Shown: positions 1 to 9,860, counted from the first letter of the stretch. The stretch is 64,000 bases of DNA from Bacteroidales bacterium (GCA_015061115.1 SUXE01000003.1:62001-126000); one strand, 5' to 3'. A program made the numbers and translations. Notes: generated by a model from the sequence alone, not told the origin.

Positions 1-1
1 A

Positions 2-3000
2 TGTCACAACGGTGAGATCAACACAGTGAGAGGAAACAGAAACTGGATGAAAGCTCGTGAGTCGGTCCTTAACTCAGGTCTTCTTGGTGATATCTCAGGC
101 ATCCGTCCAATCGTGCAGCCAAATATGAGTGACTCTGCATCTTTGGATAATGTGTTCGAGTTCTTCGTGATGAGCGGTCTTTCTTTGCCACACGCAATGG
201 CTTTGCTTGTGCCAGAGAGCTTCAACGACAAGAATCCTATCAGCGACGACCTAAAGGCATTCTATGAATACCATTCAATTTTGATGGAGCCATGGGATGG
301 CCCTGCAGCCTTGATGTTCTCGGATGGACGTTATGCAGGAGGTATGCTCGACAGAAATGGTCTTCGTCCATCAAGATATTTGATCACCAACAACGACATG
401 ATGGTTGTCGCTTCGGAAGTCGGTGTTCTTGATTTTGATCCAAGCGAGATCAAGCAGAAAGGAAGACTTCAGCCTGGTAAGATCTTGATGATCGATACAG
501 AAGAGGGTAAGATTTACTACGATGGTGATTTGAAGGCACAGCTTGCTGCTGAACACCCATATAGAGATTGGTTGCACACTAACCGTATCCAGCTTGAGAA
601 GTTGAAGAGCGGACGTAAGGTTACCAATTCCGTCGCAAACTATAAGAGCAAACTTTTGAACTTCGGATTCGCTAAGGAAGATATCGAAAAGACAATCATT
701 CCTATGGCAGTCAACGGTGCTGAGCCAGTCGCAGCGATGGGTAATGATACTCCACTTGCTGTCATCTCAGATCGTCCACAGATCTTCTTCAACTACTTCC
801 GCCAGCAGTTCGCTCAGGTTACAAACCCTGCCATCGACCCTATCCGTGAGGAACTTGTGATGAGTTTGACTGAGTATATCGGTAAGGTAGGACCTGGTAT
901 TTTGAATCCAGATGAGAGCAACTGTAAGATGGTGCGTCTTCCTCATCCAATCCTTTCAAATGCTGAACTTGATATTCTTTGCAATATCCGTTACAAGGGA
1001 TTCGTCACTACCAAACTTCCTATGTTGTTCGAAGCTAGCAAGGGAGAGGAAGGACTTAAAGAGGCTCTAGACGATCTTTGTAAGAGTGCAGAGGAGAGCG
1101 TAGATAAGGGTATTAATTATATCATCCTTTCAGATAGAGACGTTGATGAGAAACATGCGGTTATCCCATGTTTGCTTGCAGTCTCAGCCGTTCACCACTA
1201 TTTGATCAGCGTCGGCAAGCGAGTTCAGACGGCTTTGATCGTTGAGTCTGGTGAGATCCGTGAGGTGATGCATGCGGCATTGCTTCTTGGTTATGGTGCT
1301 TCAGCATTGAATCCATATATGACATTCGCTGTTCTTGAAGAACTTGTGAAGAACAAGGAGATTCAGGAGGATTTCGCTACAGCAGAGCACAATTATATCA
1401 AGGCTGTATGCAAGGGTCTTTACAAGATCATGTCTAAGATGGGTATCTCAACTATCCGTTCTTACCGTGGTGCTAAGATCTTTGAGAGCATCGGTTTGAG
1501 CGAGAGTTTGTTGAGATCTTACTTCGGAACAGAAATTTCTACTATCGGTGGTATCGGTTTGAAACAGATCGCAGACGACGCAATCAAACTTCATGATATT
1601 GCGATGAAGGCTACAGACGAGGATATGGTTCCAGATTCTGGTTTGTTCGCTTACAGAAAAGATGGTATCGCACACGCTTGGAATCCAGAGACAATCTCAA
1701 CTCTACAGATTGCGACTCGTATGGGTTCTTACAAGAAGTATAAAGAGTATACAAATTACGTAGATAATAAGGAGAAGCAGATTTTCATCCGTGACTTCTT
1801 CAATTTCAAGAAAGCTGCCAAGCCAATCTCTGTCGACGAGGTTGAACCAGTTGAGAGCATTGTAAAGCATTTTGTCACAGGTGCCATGTCGTTCGGAGCT
1901 ATCTCTATTGAGGCTCACGAGGCTATCGCTCTTGCGATGAATAAACTTGGAACTCGTTCAAACACAGGTGAAGGTGGTGAGGACAACGCACGTTACCACT
2001 CAAGTGTAGACGGAGTGAGCTTGTCATCAAAGACAAAGCAGATCGCTTCTGGTCGTTTCGGTGTCACAGCTGAGTATCTTGTGAACGCAGAGGAGATTCA
2101 GATCAAGGTGGCTCAGGGAGCTAAACCAGGAGAGGGTGGTCAGTTGCCAGGATTCAAGGTAAATGAGGTCATTGCCAAGACTCGTAACTCAATTCCTGGA
2201 ATCTCACTTATTTCTCCTCCACCTCATCACGATATCTACTCAATCGAGGACCTTGCACAGTTGATCTTCGACTTGAAGAATATCAATCCTACTGCTGCTG
2301 TTTCAGTCAAGCTTGTTGCTGAGAGCGGTGTAGGTACAATCGCAGCTGGTGTGGCTAAGGCTAACGCTGATTTGATTGTCATCTCTGGTGCAGAAGGTGG
2401 TACGGGAGCATCTCCAGCCTCTTCAATGAGATTCGCTGGTATCTCTCCAGAAATCGGTCTTGCAGAGACTCAGCAGACATTGGTTTTGAATGGTCTACGT
2501 GGTCGTGTACGTTTGCAGACAGATGGTCAGTTGAAGACTGGTCGTGATGTGATTCTAACTGCGCTTCTTGGTGCTGACGAGTTCAGCTTCGGAACACTTC
2601 CTTTGATTGTATTAGGATGTGTGATGATGAGAAAGTGTAACACAAATACATGTCCTGTAGGAGTCGCTACTCAGGATCCTAAACTTCGTGAAAGATTCAG
2701 AGGTCGTTCAGAGTATCTTGTCAACTACTTCACTTTCTTGGCCCAGGAGGTTCGTGAGTATCTTGCAGAGATGGGATTCAAGAAGTTTGAGGATATCATC
2801 GGACATACCGAGTTGATTGAGATCAAACCAATGGATAACGATAAACACAAGACTTTGGATTTCTCTCGTCTACTTGCACGAGTTGACAGCAAAGAGTCTT
2901 TGTGCTGGGATCACAGAGCATTCACTAAAGTTGAGGGTGTTAAGGATTTCGAGATTCTTGCTCAGGCTAAGGACGCTATTGAGAAGAAGCAGGAGGTCAA

Positions 3001-3766
3001 CCTCGATTTCGCTATCAAGAATACAGACCGTGCCGTAGGTACGATGCTTTCTGGCGCGATCGCACAGAAGTATGGCGAGGCTGGTCTTGCTGATTCTACA
3101 ATCAATATCAAGTTCAAGGGTTCTGCCGGTCAGTCGTTTGGAGCATTCCTTGCTAAGGGAGTAAACTTCAAGCTTGAGGGAGAGACAAACGACTACTTCG
3201 GTAAGGGACTTTCAGGAGGACGCATCGCAATCCTTCCTCCAGTACGAAGCAGTTTTGAGGCAGACAAGAACATCATCGCTGGTAACACAGGTTTGTATGG
3301 TGCGACGACGGGAGAACTTTATGTCAATGGTCGTGTAGGCGAGCGTTTTGCAGTTCGTAACTCAGGAGCTATCGCAGTAATCGAGGGAGCAGGCGACCAC
3401 TGCTGTGAGTATATGACAGGCGGTCGTGTGGTTGTCCTTGGTGAGACGGGAAGAAACTTCGCTGCTGGTATGTCAGGAGGTGTCGCTTACGTATGGGATA
3501 AGAACCATAATTTCGACTACTTCTGTAATATGGATATGGTAGAGTTGAGCTTGATTGAGGAGGCTAGCTACCGTAAGGAACTTCATGAGTTGATTCGCAA
3601 ACATTGGTTGTACACAGGTTCTAACCTTGCGCGTACAATGCTTGACGACTGGAATCACTACGTTGAACAGTTCATCCAGGTTGTTCCAATCGAGTACAAG
3701 AGAGTACTTCAGGAGGAGCAGTTGAAGAAGCTTCAGAACAAGATAGCTGACATTAAAGCAGAATAA
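2..3766 (+). CDS. gltB: Glutamate synthase large subunit, 5' end cut by the window
   Basis: Glutamate synthase large chain, which transfers the amide of glutamine to 2-oxoglutarate to give two glutamates and works with the small subunit GltD encoded next. The open frame runs in from the left edge: codons from base 2 read CHNGEINTVRGN, part of the N-terminal glutaminase domain, so the GTG at 26 is not the true start and roughly 250 N-terminal residues are missing. Visible domains in order are the end of the glutaminase domain, the central domain, the FMN-binding synthase domain (AEGGTGASP near base 2390), the [3Fe-4S] cysteines in the pattern Cys-x5-Cys-x4-Cys (CVMMRKCNTNTC, about base 2620) and the C-terminal GXGXG beta-helix. 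Identification is secure from these motifs. Confidence 0.97.
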   Translation, partial: CHNGEINTVRGNRNWMKARESVLNSGLLGDISGIRPIVQPNMSDSASLDNVFEFFVMSGLSLPHAMALLVPESFNDKNPISDDLKAFYEYHSILMEPWDGPAALMFSDGRYAGGMLDRNGLRPSRYLITNNDMMVVASEVGVLDFDPSEIKQKGRLQPGKILMIDTEEGKIYYDGDLKAQLAAEHPYRDWLHTNRIQLEKLKSGRKVTNSVANYKSKLLNFGFAKEDIEKTIIPMAVNGAEPVAAMGNDTPLAVISDRPQIFFNYFRQQFAQVTNPAIDPIREELVMSLTEYIGKVGPGILNPDESNCKMVRLPHPILSNAELDILCNIRYKGFVTTKLPMLFEASKGEEGLKEALDDLCKSAEESVDKGINYIILSDRDVDEKHAVIPCLLAVSAVHHYLISVGKRVQTALIVESGEIREVMHAALLLGYGASALNPYMTFAVLEELVKNKEIQEDFATAEHNYIKAVCKGLYKIMSKMGISTIRSYRGAKIFESIGLSESLLRSYFGTEISTIGGIGLKQIADDAIKLHDIAMKATDEDMVPDSGLFAYRKDGIAHAWNPETISTLQIATRMGSYKKYKEYTNYVDNKEKQIFIRDFFNFKKAAKPISVDEVEPVESIVKHFVTGAMSFGAISIEAHEAIALAMNKLGTRSNTGEGGEDNARYHSSVDGVSLSSKTKQIASGRFGVTAEYLVNAEEIQIKVAQGAKPGEGGQLPGFKVNEVIAKTRNSIPGISLISPPPHHDIYSIEDLAQLIFDLKNINPTAAVSVKLVAESGVGTIAAGVAKANADLIVISGAEGGTGASPASSMRFAGISPEIGLAETQQTLVLNGLRGRVRLQTDGQLKTGRDVILTALLGADEFSFGTLPLIVLGCVMMRKCNTNTCPVGVATQDPKLRERFRGRSEYLVNYFTFLAQEVREYLAEMGFKKFEDIIGHTELIEIKPMDNDKHKTLDFSRLLARVDSKESLCWDHRAFTKVEGVKDFEILAQAKDAIEKKQEVNLDFAIKNTDRAVGTMLSGAIAQKYGEAGLADSTINIKFKGSAGQSFGAFLAKGVNFKLEGETNDYFGKGLSGGRIAILPPVRSSFEADKNIIAGNTGLYGATTGELYVNGRVGERFAVRNSGAIAVIEGAGDHCCEYMTGGRVVVLGETGRNFAAGMSGGVAYVWDKNHNFDYFCNMDMVELSLIEEASYRKELHELIRKHWLYTGSNLARTMLDDWNHYVEQFIQVVPIEYKRVLQEEQLKKLQNKIADIKAE

Positions 3767-3868
3767 AAAATGCATAATGCTAAATGCTAAGTGCTAAATT
3801 ATTTATCAATGTAGTAATGTGTGGTTCACAATTATGAATTATGCATTATGAATTAAGAATTGAATAAT
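3767..3868. repeat. AT-rich AATTATGAATTATGCATT-type spacer between gltB and gltD
   Basis: The roughly 100-base spacer consists largely of reiterated words such as ATGCATAATGCTAAATGCTAA and AATTATGAATTATGCATT. The same vocabulary recurs at about 5290-5330, 16905-16970 and 19620-20020. It appears to be a lineage-specific dispersed repeat and shows no terminator hairpin, so gltB and gltD can be one transcript. Confidence 0.6.
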
Positions 3869-5218
3869 ATGGGAAATCCTAAAGCATTCCTAACAGTGCC
3901 TCGTAAGGAGGCCGGATATCGCCCCGTTCAGGATCGTATTCGTGATTTTGGAGAGGTGGAACAGACATTGAATTCAAAAGACAGACAAGAGCAGGCTTCT
4001 CGATGCATGGATTGTGGAGTGCCTTTCTGTCACTGGGCTTGTCCGCTTGGCAACAAACAGCCTGAATGGCAAGACGCACTATATAAAGGCAAATGGGAAG
4101 AGGCTTACAAAATCCTTTCCACTACAAACGACTTCCCTGAGTTTACAGGCCGTATCTGTCCTGCACTTTGCGAGAAGAGTTGTGTGCTCAACCTTACAAT
4201 CGGTGAGCCTACAACATGTCGTGAGAATGAGTGCGCAATCATTGAGCGTGCTTTCTTGGAGGGTTATGTTCCTGTCCATACATACGCTCGCAATGGAAAG
4301 AAAGTTGCTGTGATCGGTTCAGGTCCTGCTGGACTTTCTGTAGCTGCACAGTTGAATAAGAAGGGCTACGAGGTTACAGTCTTTGAGAAGAATGAGGCTG
4401 CAGGTGGACTTCTTCGTTATGGTATTCCAAACTTCAAGCTCAACAAGTCTGTGATCGACCGCAGAATAGAGATCATGGAGAAGGAAGGAATCAAATTCCT
4501 ATACAATCAGAATATCGACTGCACAAAACTTCCTGCTGGTTTCGACGCATACGCAATCTGTACAGGAACACCGACTGCTCGTGACCTAAAGATTGAGGGA
4601 CGTGAGTTGAAGGGAATTTACCTTGCTCTTGAGATGCTTTCTCAGCAGAACAGAGTGCTTGCAGGTATGAAGTTCAAGGATTCAGAACTTGTCAACGCAA
4701 AAGGTAAGAAGGTGCTTGTTATCGGTGGTGGTGATACAGGTTCCGATTGTATCGGTACTGCTAATCGTCAGGGTGCTGTAAGTGTGACTCAGATTGAGAT
4801 CATGCCAGAGCCACCTGTAGGTTACAATCCAGCAACTCCTTGGCCTAATTGGCCAAATATCAAGAAGACAACGTCTTCACATAAAGAAGGATGCGAGAGA
4901 AGATGGCTTCTAAACTCAAACAGATTCATCGGAAAAGATGGAAAACTTGTTGGTGTAGAGGTTGAAGGAGTCATTTGGGAGCCAAATCCAGATGGTGGCC
5001 GCCCAATCATGAAACTTGACGGAAAGAAAGAGATTATCGATTGCGATATGGTGCTTCTTGCTATGGGATTCATCAAGCCAGAGCATCCAAAGTATGCGGA
5101 TAATGTATTCTTGGTAGGTGATGCAGCATCAGGTGCTAGCCTTGTTGTGCGTGCGATCGCTTCTGGACGTAAGGTGGCAGAGCAGATTGACGCATATGTT
5201 AATGGAGTTAAGAAGTAA
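3869..5218 (+). CDS. gltD: Glutamate synthase small subunit
   Basis: NADPH-dependent small subunit that feeds electrons from NAD(P)H through FAD and iron-sulfur clusters to GltB. I start it at ATG 3869 (MGNPKAF), nine bases after a TTG in the same frame at 3860, because family members begin this way; this gives 449 residues, the usual size. The N-terminal cysteine-rich segment (CMDCGVPFCHWACP, then CPALCEKSC) provides the [4Fe-4S] ligands. GSGPAG is the FAD-binding Rossmann motif and GGGDTGSDC the NADPH-binding one. It lies 102 bases after gltB on the same strand, consistent with a gltBD operon. Confidence 0.96.
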   Translation: MGNPKAFLTVPRKEAGYRPVQDRIRDFGEVEQTLNSKDRQEQASRCMDCGVPFCHWACPLGNKQPEWQDALYKGKWEEAYKILSTTNDFPEFTGRICPALCEKSCVLNLTIGEPTTCRENECAIIERAFLEGYVPVHTYARNGKKVAVIGSGPAGLSVAAQLNKKGYEVTVFEKNEAAGGLLRYGIPNFKLNKSVIDRRIEIMEKEGIKFLYNQNIDCTKLPAGFDAYAICTGTPTARDLKIEGRELKGIYLALEMLSQQNRVLAGMKFKDSELVNAKGKKVLVIGGGDTGSDCIGTANRQGAVSVTQIEIMPEPPVGYNPATPWPNWPNIKKTTSSHKEGCERRWLLNSNRFIGKDGKLVGVEVEGVIWEPNPDGGRPIMKLDGKKEIIDCDMVLLAMGFIKPEHPKYADNVFLVGDAASGASLVVRAIASGRKVAEQIDAYVNGVKK

Positions 5219-5240
5219 AAGTTAAGAATAAAAGATGGCA

Positions 5241-5269
5241 CAACTTGGAGGAGACATTCCTCCAAGTTG
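5241..5269 (+). terminator. 12-bp perfect hairpin after gltD
   Basis: CAACTTGGAGGA and TCCTCCAAGTTG form a perfect 12-base-pair stem with a five-base loop. It is followed by GAAAAGCCGTTTTATTC rather than a clean T run. It may be a weak terminator, an attenuator in front of asnB or an RNA stability element. Confidence 0.5.
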
Positions 5270-5338
5270 GAAAAGCCGTTTTATTCATTAATTCTTCAAT
5301 TCTAACTCTTCATTATTAATTCTTAATCCGAACTGAAT

Positions 5339-7009
5339 ATGTGTGGTATAGTTTGTGCGTTCGATCTAAAGAAGTCGGCGCAGGAGTTGCGTCCTCAACT
5401 CCTTGAAATGTCAAAGAGAATTCGTCATCGTGGACCAGATTGGTCTGGAATTTATTGTGGCGACAAGGCAATACTTGCTCACGAGAGACTTGCTATCGTT
5501 GACCCACAGAGTGGCCAACAGCCATTGTATAGCAAAGACGGCAAACTTGTGCTTGCTGTAAACGGAGAAATCTACAATCATCAAAGCATCCGCGACCGTC
5601 AGGCTGGCTCATACGAGTTTCTTACTAAGAGTGATTGTGAGGTCATCCTTTCACTTTACCGTGAGAAAGGAATCAATTTTATTGAGGATCTAAACGGAAT
5701 TTTCGCTTTTGCTCTATACGATATTGAGAAAGATGTCTACCTGATTGCCCGTGATCACGAGGGTATCATTCCTCTATATATGGGTTGGGATAAGAATGGC
5801 ACATTCTATGTGGCTTCTGAGATGAAGGCCCTTGAAGGTTATTGTGAGACAATCAAGTCATTCCCTCCAGGACAATATTTCTATTCAAAAGATGGAGAAT
5901 TGAAGACGTGGTACAAGCGTGACTGGATGGAATATGATGCTGTCAAAGACAACACATCAAGTATAGAAGAACTTCGTAATGCACTTGAGAATGCCGTTAA
6001 GCGTCAGTTGATGACAGATGTTCCATACGGAGTGCTTCTTTCTGGAGGTCTTGACTCATCGATCGTTTCTGCGGTTGCGAAGAAATTTGCTTCTCAGCGT
6101 GTGGAGAGTGGAGACAAACTTGGTGCATGGTGGCCACAGTTGCACTCATTCGCAGTTGGTTTGAAGGGTGCACCTGATTTGCTTGCCGCAAAGAAGGTTG
6201 CCGATCATATCGGAACTGTGCATCACGAGATCAATTTCACAGTTCAGGAAGGTCTTGATGCCGTACGCGACGTCATCTATCATATCGAGACATACGATGT
6301 GACGACAGTGAGAGCAAGTACTCCGATGTATCTTCTTGCCCGCGTCATCAAGAGCATGGGAATCAAGATGGTACTTTCTGGAGAGGGAGCTGACGAGATT
6401 TTTGGCGGATATCTATATTTCCACAAGGCTCCAAATGCAGAGGAATTGCATAAGGAGACGGTACGTAAACTTTCAAAACTTCATATGTACGACTGCTTGC
6501 GTGCAAACAAGAGCCTTTCTGCATGGGGTGTTGAGGGACGTGTTCCATTCTTGGATAAAGAGTTTATGGATGTCGCAATGCGTTTGAATCCGAAAGATAA
6601 GTTGAGCGGCACCGTCGGCAAGATAGAGAAATGGATCCTTCGTAAGGCATTCGAGGACTATTTGCCAGAAGAGGTCGCTTGGCGACAGAAAGAGCAGTTC
6701 TCTGATGGTGTCGGCTACAGCTGGATTGACACATTGAAGGAATTGACATCACAGAAGGTTACAGATGAGCAGATGTCTCATGCGGCTGAGAGATTCCCTA
6801 TCAACCCACCTATGACTAAGGAGGAATACTACTACAGAACTATCTTCGAGGAGCATTTCCCAAGTCAGACAGCGGCGCAGACAGTGCCAAGCGAGAAGAG
6901 CGTAGCTTGTTCGACTGCAATCGCGCTTGAGTGGGATGAGGCGTTCAAAAACATGAACGATCCTTCAGGTAGAGCTGTTAAGAGCGTACATAATCAGGCT
7001 TATAAGTAA
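5339..7009 (+). CDS. asnB: Asparagine synthase B, glutamine-hydrolysing
   Basis: Makes asparagine from aspartate using glutamine amide nitrogen and ATP. The protein starts MCGIV, so Cys2 is the N-terminal nucleophile of the glutaminase domain once Met is removed; this fixes the ATG at 5339. The C-terminal synthetase domain has the ATP pyrophosphatase P-loop SGGLDSS (about residue 237) and a second conserved stretch, SGEGADEIFGGY. At 556 residues it matches the length of E. coli AsnB. It follows gltBD on the same strand, giving a glutamate-to-asparagine nitrogen assimilation block; the hairpin at 5241-5269 lies in the 120-base gap, so the genes may be transcribed together or through an attenuator. 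Confidence 0.96.
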   Translation: MCGIVCAFDLKKSAQELRPQLLEMSKRIRHRGPDWSGIYCGDKAILAHERLAIVDPQSGQQPLYSKDGKLVLAVNGEIYNHQSIRDRQAGSYEFLTKSDCEVILSLYREKGINFIEDLNGIFAFALYDIEKDVYLIARDHEGIIPLYMGWDKNGTFYVASEMKALEGYCETIKSFPPGQYFYSKDGELKTWYKRDWMEYDAVKDNTSSIEELRNALENAVKRQLMTDVPYGVLLSGGLDSSIVSAVAKKFASQRVESGDKLGAWWPQLHSFAVGLKGAPDLLAAKKVADHIGTVHHEINFTVQEGLDAVRDVIYHIETYDVTTVRASTPMYLLARVIKSMGIKMVLSGEGADEIFGGYLYFHKAPNAEELHKETVRKLSKLHMYDCLRANKSLSAWGVEGRVPFLDKEFMDVAMRLNPKDKLSGTVGKIEKWILRKAFEDYLPEEVAWRQKEQFSDGVGYSWIDTLKELTSQKVTDEQMSHAAERFPINPPMTKEEYYYRTIFEEHFPSQTAAQTVPSEKSVACSTAIALEWDEAFKNMNDPSGRAVKSVHNQAYK

Positions 7010-7040
7010 AAAGATAGGCAGCATAATAATTTGTTTCTTG

Positions 7041-7070
7041 GGGGTGATGCAGTGATGCGTCACCCTTTTT
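7041..7070 (+). terminator. Rho-independent terminator after asnB
   Basis: GGGTGATGC (7042-7050) pairs with GCGTCACCC (7057-7065), with one G-T wobble, followed by a T run. It closes the gltBD-asnB block. Confidence 0.85.
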
Positions 7071-7181
7071 CTTTATATTTGCTTTTGAGATTTCTTTGCA
7101 TGAAGATAGTTTTAAGTAGGTTGGATAATATATGGATAGATCAAAAGAGTCTCGTATGTGGCATTTAAAATCAGAATTAAA

Positions 7182-8129
7182 ATGAAAATTAATTTATTAT
7201 CCATTGTGTTTATGCTGATATTGCTGATTGGGTGTTCCGGAAAAAGCAGAGTAGACACAACGCAGAAGAAAGAATATAAATATGAGACTACAAAAGAGGA
7301 AGAGGAAGCTATAAATTTGTATTATCGTGCTTATAATGTATGGATGGGACCTCCTGAGATGAAGACGTTGATGAAAGCTCAAGTTATGTTTGATTCTGCA
7401 TACAGCATGTTGGGAGACAAAATGAATCCTGACGCATTTATGTATATGCTTATGACAAACAGTGATTTGGAGGATTATGAAAAGTGCATAAGCTTGGTGC
7501 AAAATAGAGATGACAGTCTGTTTTATTTCCCATTTGAAAAACAAATGTTCACGTCGATGTATAAAGCAAAAAATAGTCTTCTGAATGGTGATACACTAGG
7601 CTATGATAAGCATTATGCTGAAGCTGGCATGTGTGTATGGGATAATTTCAAAAAGTATGACGATAAGAGTGTTTTGTTGATGTTATTTAAGCTTCGCAGA
7701 TACTTTCATGACAAGGAAGCGATGATAGCGGATATAGATTCATTAGGAAAGTATGCAATTATAGAAGATAGTGTGTTACGAGGATTTGGTTGCTTAGATT
7801 ATATTTATGATTACACTATAAAGGACGAAGCCATATATAGAGGTGAACTCTATTTGGCAAAGGGAGACTCTATAGGAATGCGTAGGCAATATGATATCGC
7901 AATTGCTTATGTAAAAGAGCAGTTCCGAAAAAATCCTGGATATAAGGAATTAGAAGATTGGTGTACTGTGAAGACAGATTGTTTTAACAGAGAAAATGTA
8001 AGGTCTTTTTTTGATGATTTGGATTCTATACAAAAATTAAAGGTGTTGCCAGATAGTGAGATCGACTATTTTAGAGAAAGAAGTCAGTATTTTTTGGAAT
8101 TCCGTTTACAAGAAGAAAGGGGAGAATAG
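7182..8129 (+). CDS. Unknown lipoprotein
   Basis: I do not recognise a family. A GTG at 7158 gives a longer frame, but the ATG at 7182 yields a classical lipoprotein signal (MKINLLSIVFMLILLIGC), with the lipobox LIGC placing the acylated cysteine near residue 18, so I use that start (315 residues). The mature part is helix-rich and rich in Tyr, Met, Asp and Lys, with repeated patterns of the type A-x2-MFDSAYSML that could form TPR-like helical hairpins; this is inference. It is followed three bases later by another exported protein, so the two probably act together in the envelope. No catalytic motif is visible. Confidence 0.7.
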   Translation: MKINLLSIVFMLILLIGCSGKSRVDTTQKKEYKYETTKEEEEAINLYYRAYNVWMGPPEMKTLMKAQVMFDSAYSMLGDKMNPDAFMYMLMTNSDLEDYEKCISLVQNRDDSLFYFPFEKQMFTSMYKAKNSLLNGDTLGYDKHYAEAGMCVWDNFKKYDDKSVLLMLFKLRRYFHDKEAMIADIDSLGKYAIIEDSVLRGFGCLDYIYDYTIKDEAIYRGELYLAKGDSIGMRRQYDIAIAYVKEQFRKNPGYKELEDWCTVKTDCFNRENVRSFFDDLDSIQKLKVLPDSEIDYFRERSQYFLEFRLQEERGE

Positions 8130-8132
8130 GAT

Positions 8133-8669
8133 ATGAAAATATTTTGTTTGTTGATCGCATTAATGTCAATGACAGTGTCGGCACAAAACCATTTTGATGG
8201 TTTTGTCAAGAAATTGGATGTGGCCTACACTTGTGTGTCTAATCCTGCTCCAGATGATTTTAGACCTGCTTTTTTAAGTAAAGAATATAGAGCAGGACAT
8301 GACATGTATAAACTAAAATCAAAGGCATTATACAAGAATATTTATGGTCAGAAGAGCTATTTGCAATATTTCCTAAGCTATTATTTGTTTAATGACACTG
8401 CTGACTGCAAGCAGGCAGTCGAAAGATTCTTTTCAGTCGAAAGACTAGATGGATTAAAGTATATGGTAGACGGTGGGGTTAAGACTCCTCCTATGGTAAT
8501 GATATTCAACAGCAAGAGCATTTATTGTGTGTATGGAGCATGTGAAACCGAGTTGGAATCTTGGGAAAACTTAAAAAAGACGTTTATTGCAGAATATGCA
8601 GACGATAATGCGACGTTACTGATTGCAAAATGTGGATTCGTAAAGTGGGAGAAATATAGGAAACAGTAG
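8133..8669 (+). CDS. Unknown exported protein
   Basis: A 178-residue protein with a cleavable signal peptide (MKIFCLLIALMSMTVSAQ). The mature part has no motif I recognise; it is rich in Tyr, Lys and Asp and has one Cys pair near CVYGACETE. It begins three bases after the stop of the preceding lipoprotein gene and is almost certainly co-transcribed with it. Both genes are more AT-rich than the neighbouring metabolic genes. Function unknown. Confidence 0.7.
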   Translation: MKIFCLLIALMSMTVSAQNHFDGFVKKLDVAYTCVSNPAPDDFRPAFLSKEYRAGHDMYKLKSKALYKNIYGQKSYLQYFLSYYLFNDTADCKQAVERFFSVERLDGLKYMVDGGVKTPPMVMIFNSKSIYCVYGACETELESWENLKKTFIAEYADDNATLLIAKCGFVKWEKYRKQ

Positions 8670-9004
8670 GAGTGGTGTTTCAAAATGTAAAATCTATTTC
8701 TTAGTTAAATGATTTTAAACAAAAAACAGCATATATTTTGATATGCTTGGAAAACCAACAAACCAGTTTGTTTTAGAAAACCCATAACGGGATAAAACAA
8801 TAGAAAACCATGTTTTTTATGTTTTGTTTTCAGCGTTGGGCTGTTTTCAATGTCATTTATGACATATTTTCCTGCACCAACAACGGAGTTGTTTTTATAT
8901 AAGTGCGTTTTCTGTTAACCTTATTTTTTCGGAACGTGAATCACACGCATTAATAACAAAAATAAAAACTCTTTGTAAATTGCGTTTTGATACAACATCT
9001 TTTT
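8670..9004. other. Gap between convergent genes
   Basis: 335 bases between a plus-strand and a minus-strand gene. It is AT-rich and holds only weak inverted repeats, for example AACAAC-GGA-GTTGTT followed by Ts near 8879-8896, which could be a poor terminator. No reading frame, RNA gene or clear repeat was seen. Confidence 0.4.
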
Positions 9005-9400
9005 TCATTTCTCATTCAACCGATTTCCCAATTCCCTCAATGTTATTGGAATCTGTTTCTTCAATTTCTTGCCTTTCTTGGTTTGTACGAATAGTAAGTA
9101 TATACAGTTGCAATTAGCATCCGCATATTTTATAACTTCCAATTTCTTTGGAGATATCTTTGATAGAACGGTATCCACTTTTCCCCCCTCGATTAAGGAT
9201 CCGTCAACGACATAATAATCTATTTTGTGATTGCCATATATATTTAAGCATGGACACGAAGTATCGGCAGTATTATACGCTTTCTTTGTCCGGCTAAATG
9301 CGATACTCGAAAAGACAATTAGGAAGATGGCAAGAAAAAGTAGAAAAAATCTCTTTGATGGTATGATGTTTGTTAATGCCATATATTTTGGTCCATTCAT
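9005..9400 (-). CDS. Small membrane-anchored or exported protein resembling a TonB-plug fragment
   Basis: A 131-residue protein with a hydrophobic N-terminal segment (FFLLFLAIFLIVFSSIAF). Its start ATG overlaps the stop of the upstream gene (ATGA), so it is translationally coupled to it. The mature part runs YYVVDGSLIEGG, then ISPKKLEVIKY, then IYLLFVQTKKGKKLKK. This order of a VVDG hairpin, an I-x-P-x2-[IL]-E-x-I strand and a TKKG strand is also seen in TonB-dependent receptor plug domains. It is paralogous to the preceding gene product: both end QIP-x-T-x-[RK]-ELG. The plug resemblance is my inference; function unknown. Confidence 0.7.
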   Translation of the reverse strand: MNGPKYMALTNIIPSKRFFLLFLAIFLIVFSSIAFSRTKKAYNTADTSCPCLNIYGNHKIDYYVVDGSLIEGGKVDTVLSKISPKKLEVIKYADANCNCIYLLFVQTKKGKKLKKQIPITLRELGNRLNEK

Positions 9401-9840
9401 TTAATTTTATACATTCTTTCCCTTCTATATTTACAACCTTTTTCGTCTATTGTATATTTATATCCTCTATATTTATATTCAGATATACCAAGTTCTTTCA
9501 TCGTTTTGGGAATCTGTTTGGATAGACGGGATCCTTTCTTTGTTCCGATAAAAATATAGTCATAGTATGTATTTGTTATTATGAGTTCCATGTATTTTAT
9601 GTCGTTGACATCGATGTTGATAGCAATATCACCAAAATCATTTTTATCTATAACCATTCCGTCTAAGACATATTTAAAATCCCCTTCTTTTTGGCCAGGA
9701 GCTTTTGAAGTAGGTGGACATCCGATGCAATTTCTTAATGCCTCGTCAACACTTATTTCATCTGGAGCTTCTTCCTGTTCTTTCGCAAAAGCGGAAAGGG
9801 AAGAGATTAGCAGTAGGACTATCAGAGAAAGGTTTTTCAT
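9397..9840 (-). CDS. Small exported protein, paralogue of the next gene product
   Basis: I start at 9840 because this gives a clean signal peptide (MKNLSLIVLLLISSLSAFA) and 147 residues. An ATG at 9864 in the same frame overlaps the stop of the upstream gene (ATGA) and is an equally possible coupled start. The mature protein has YVLDGMVID, then VNDIKYMELI, then YIFIGTKKGSRLSKQIP, the same order of elements as its neighbour and as TonB plug domains. It also has a CIGCPP motif near the mature N-terminus. It is the fourth gene of the DUF2157/DUF4401/GDYXXLXY operon, so a role linked to that membrane complex is likely but unknown. Confidence 0.7.
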   Translation of the reverse strand: MKNLSLIVLLLISSLSAFAKEQEEAPDEISVDEALRNCIGCPPTSKAPGQKEGDFKYVLDGMVIDKNDFGDIAINIDVNDIKYMELIITNTYYDYIFIGTKKGSRLSKQIPKTMKELGISEYKYRGYKYTIDEKGCKYRRERMYKIK

Positions 9841-9860
9841 AGGAAATGGCGGAATATATT

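Noticed and set aside
26-28. GTG start for gltB
   Set aside because: The glutaminase-domain motif CHNGEINT is read upstream of it to the window edge, so the gene starts outside the window.
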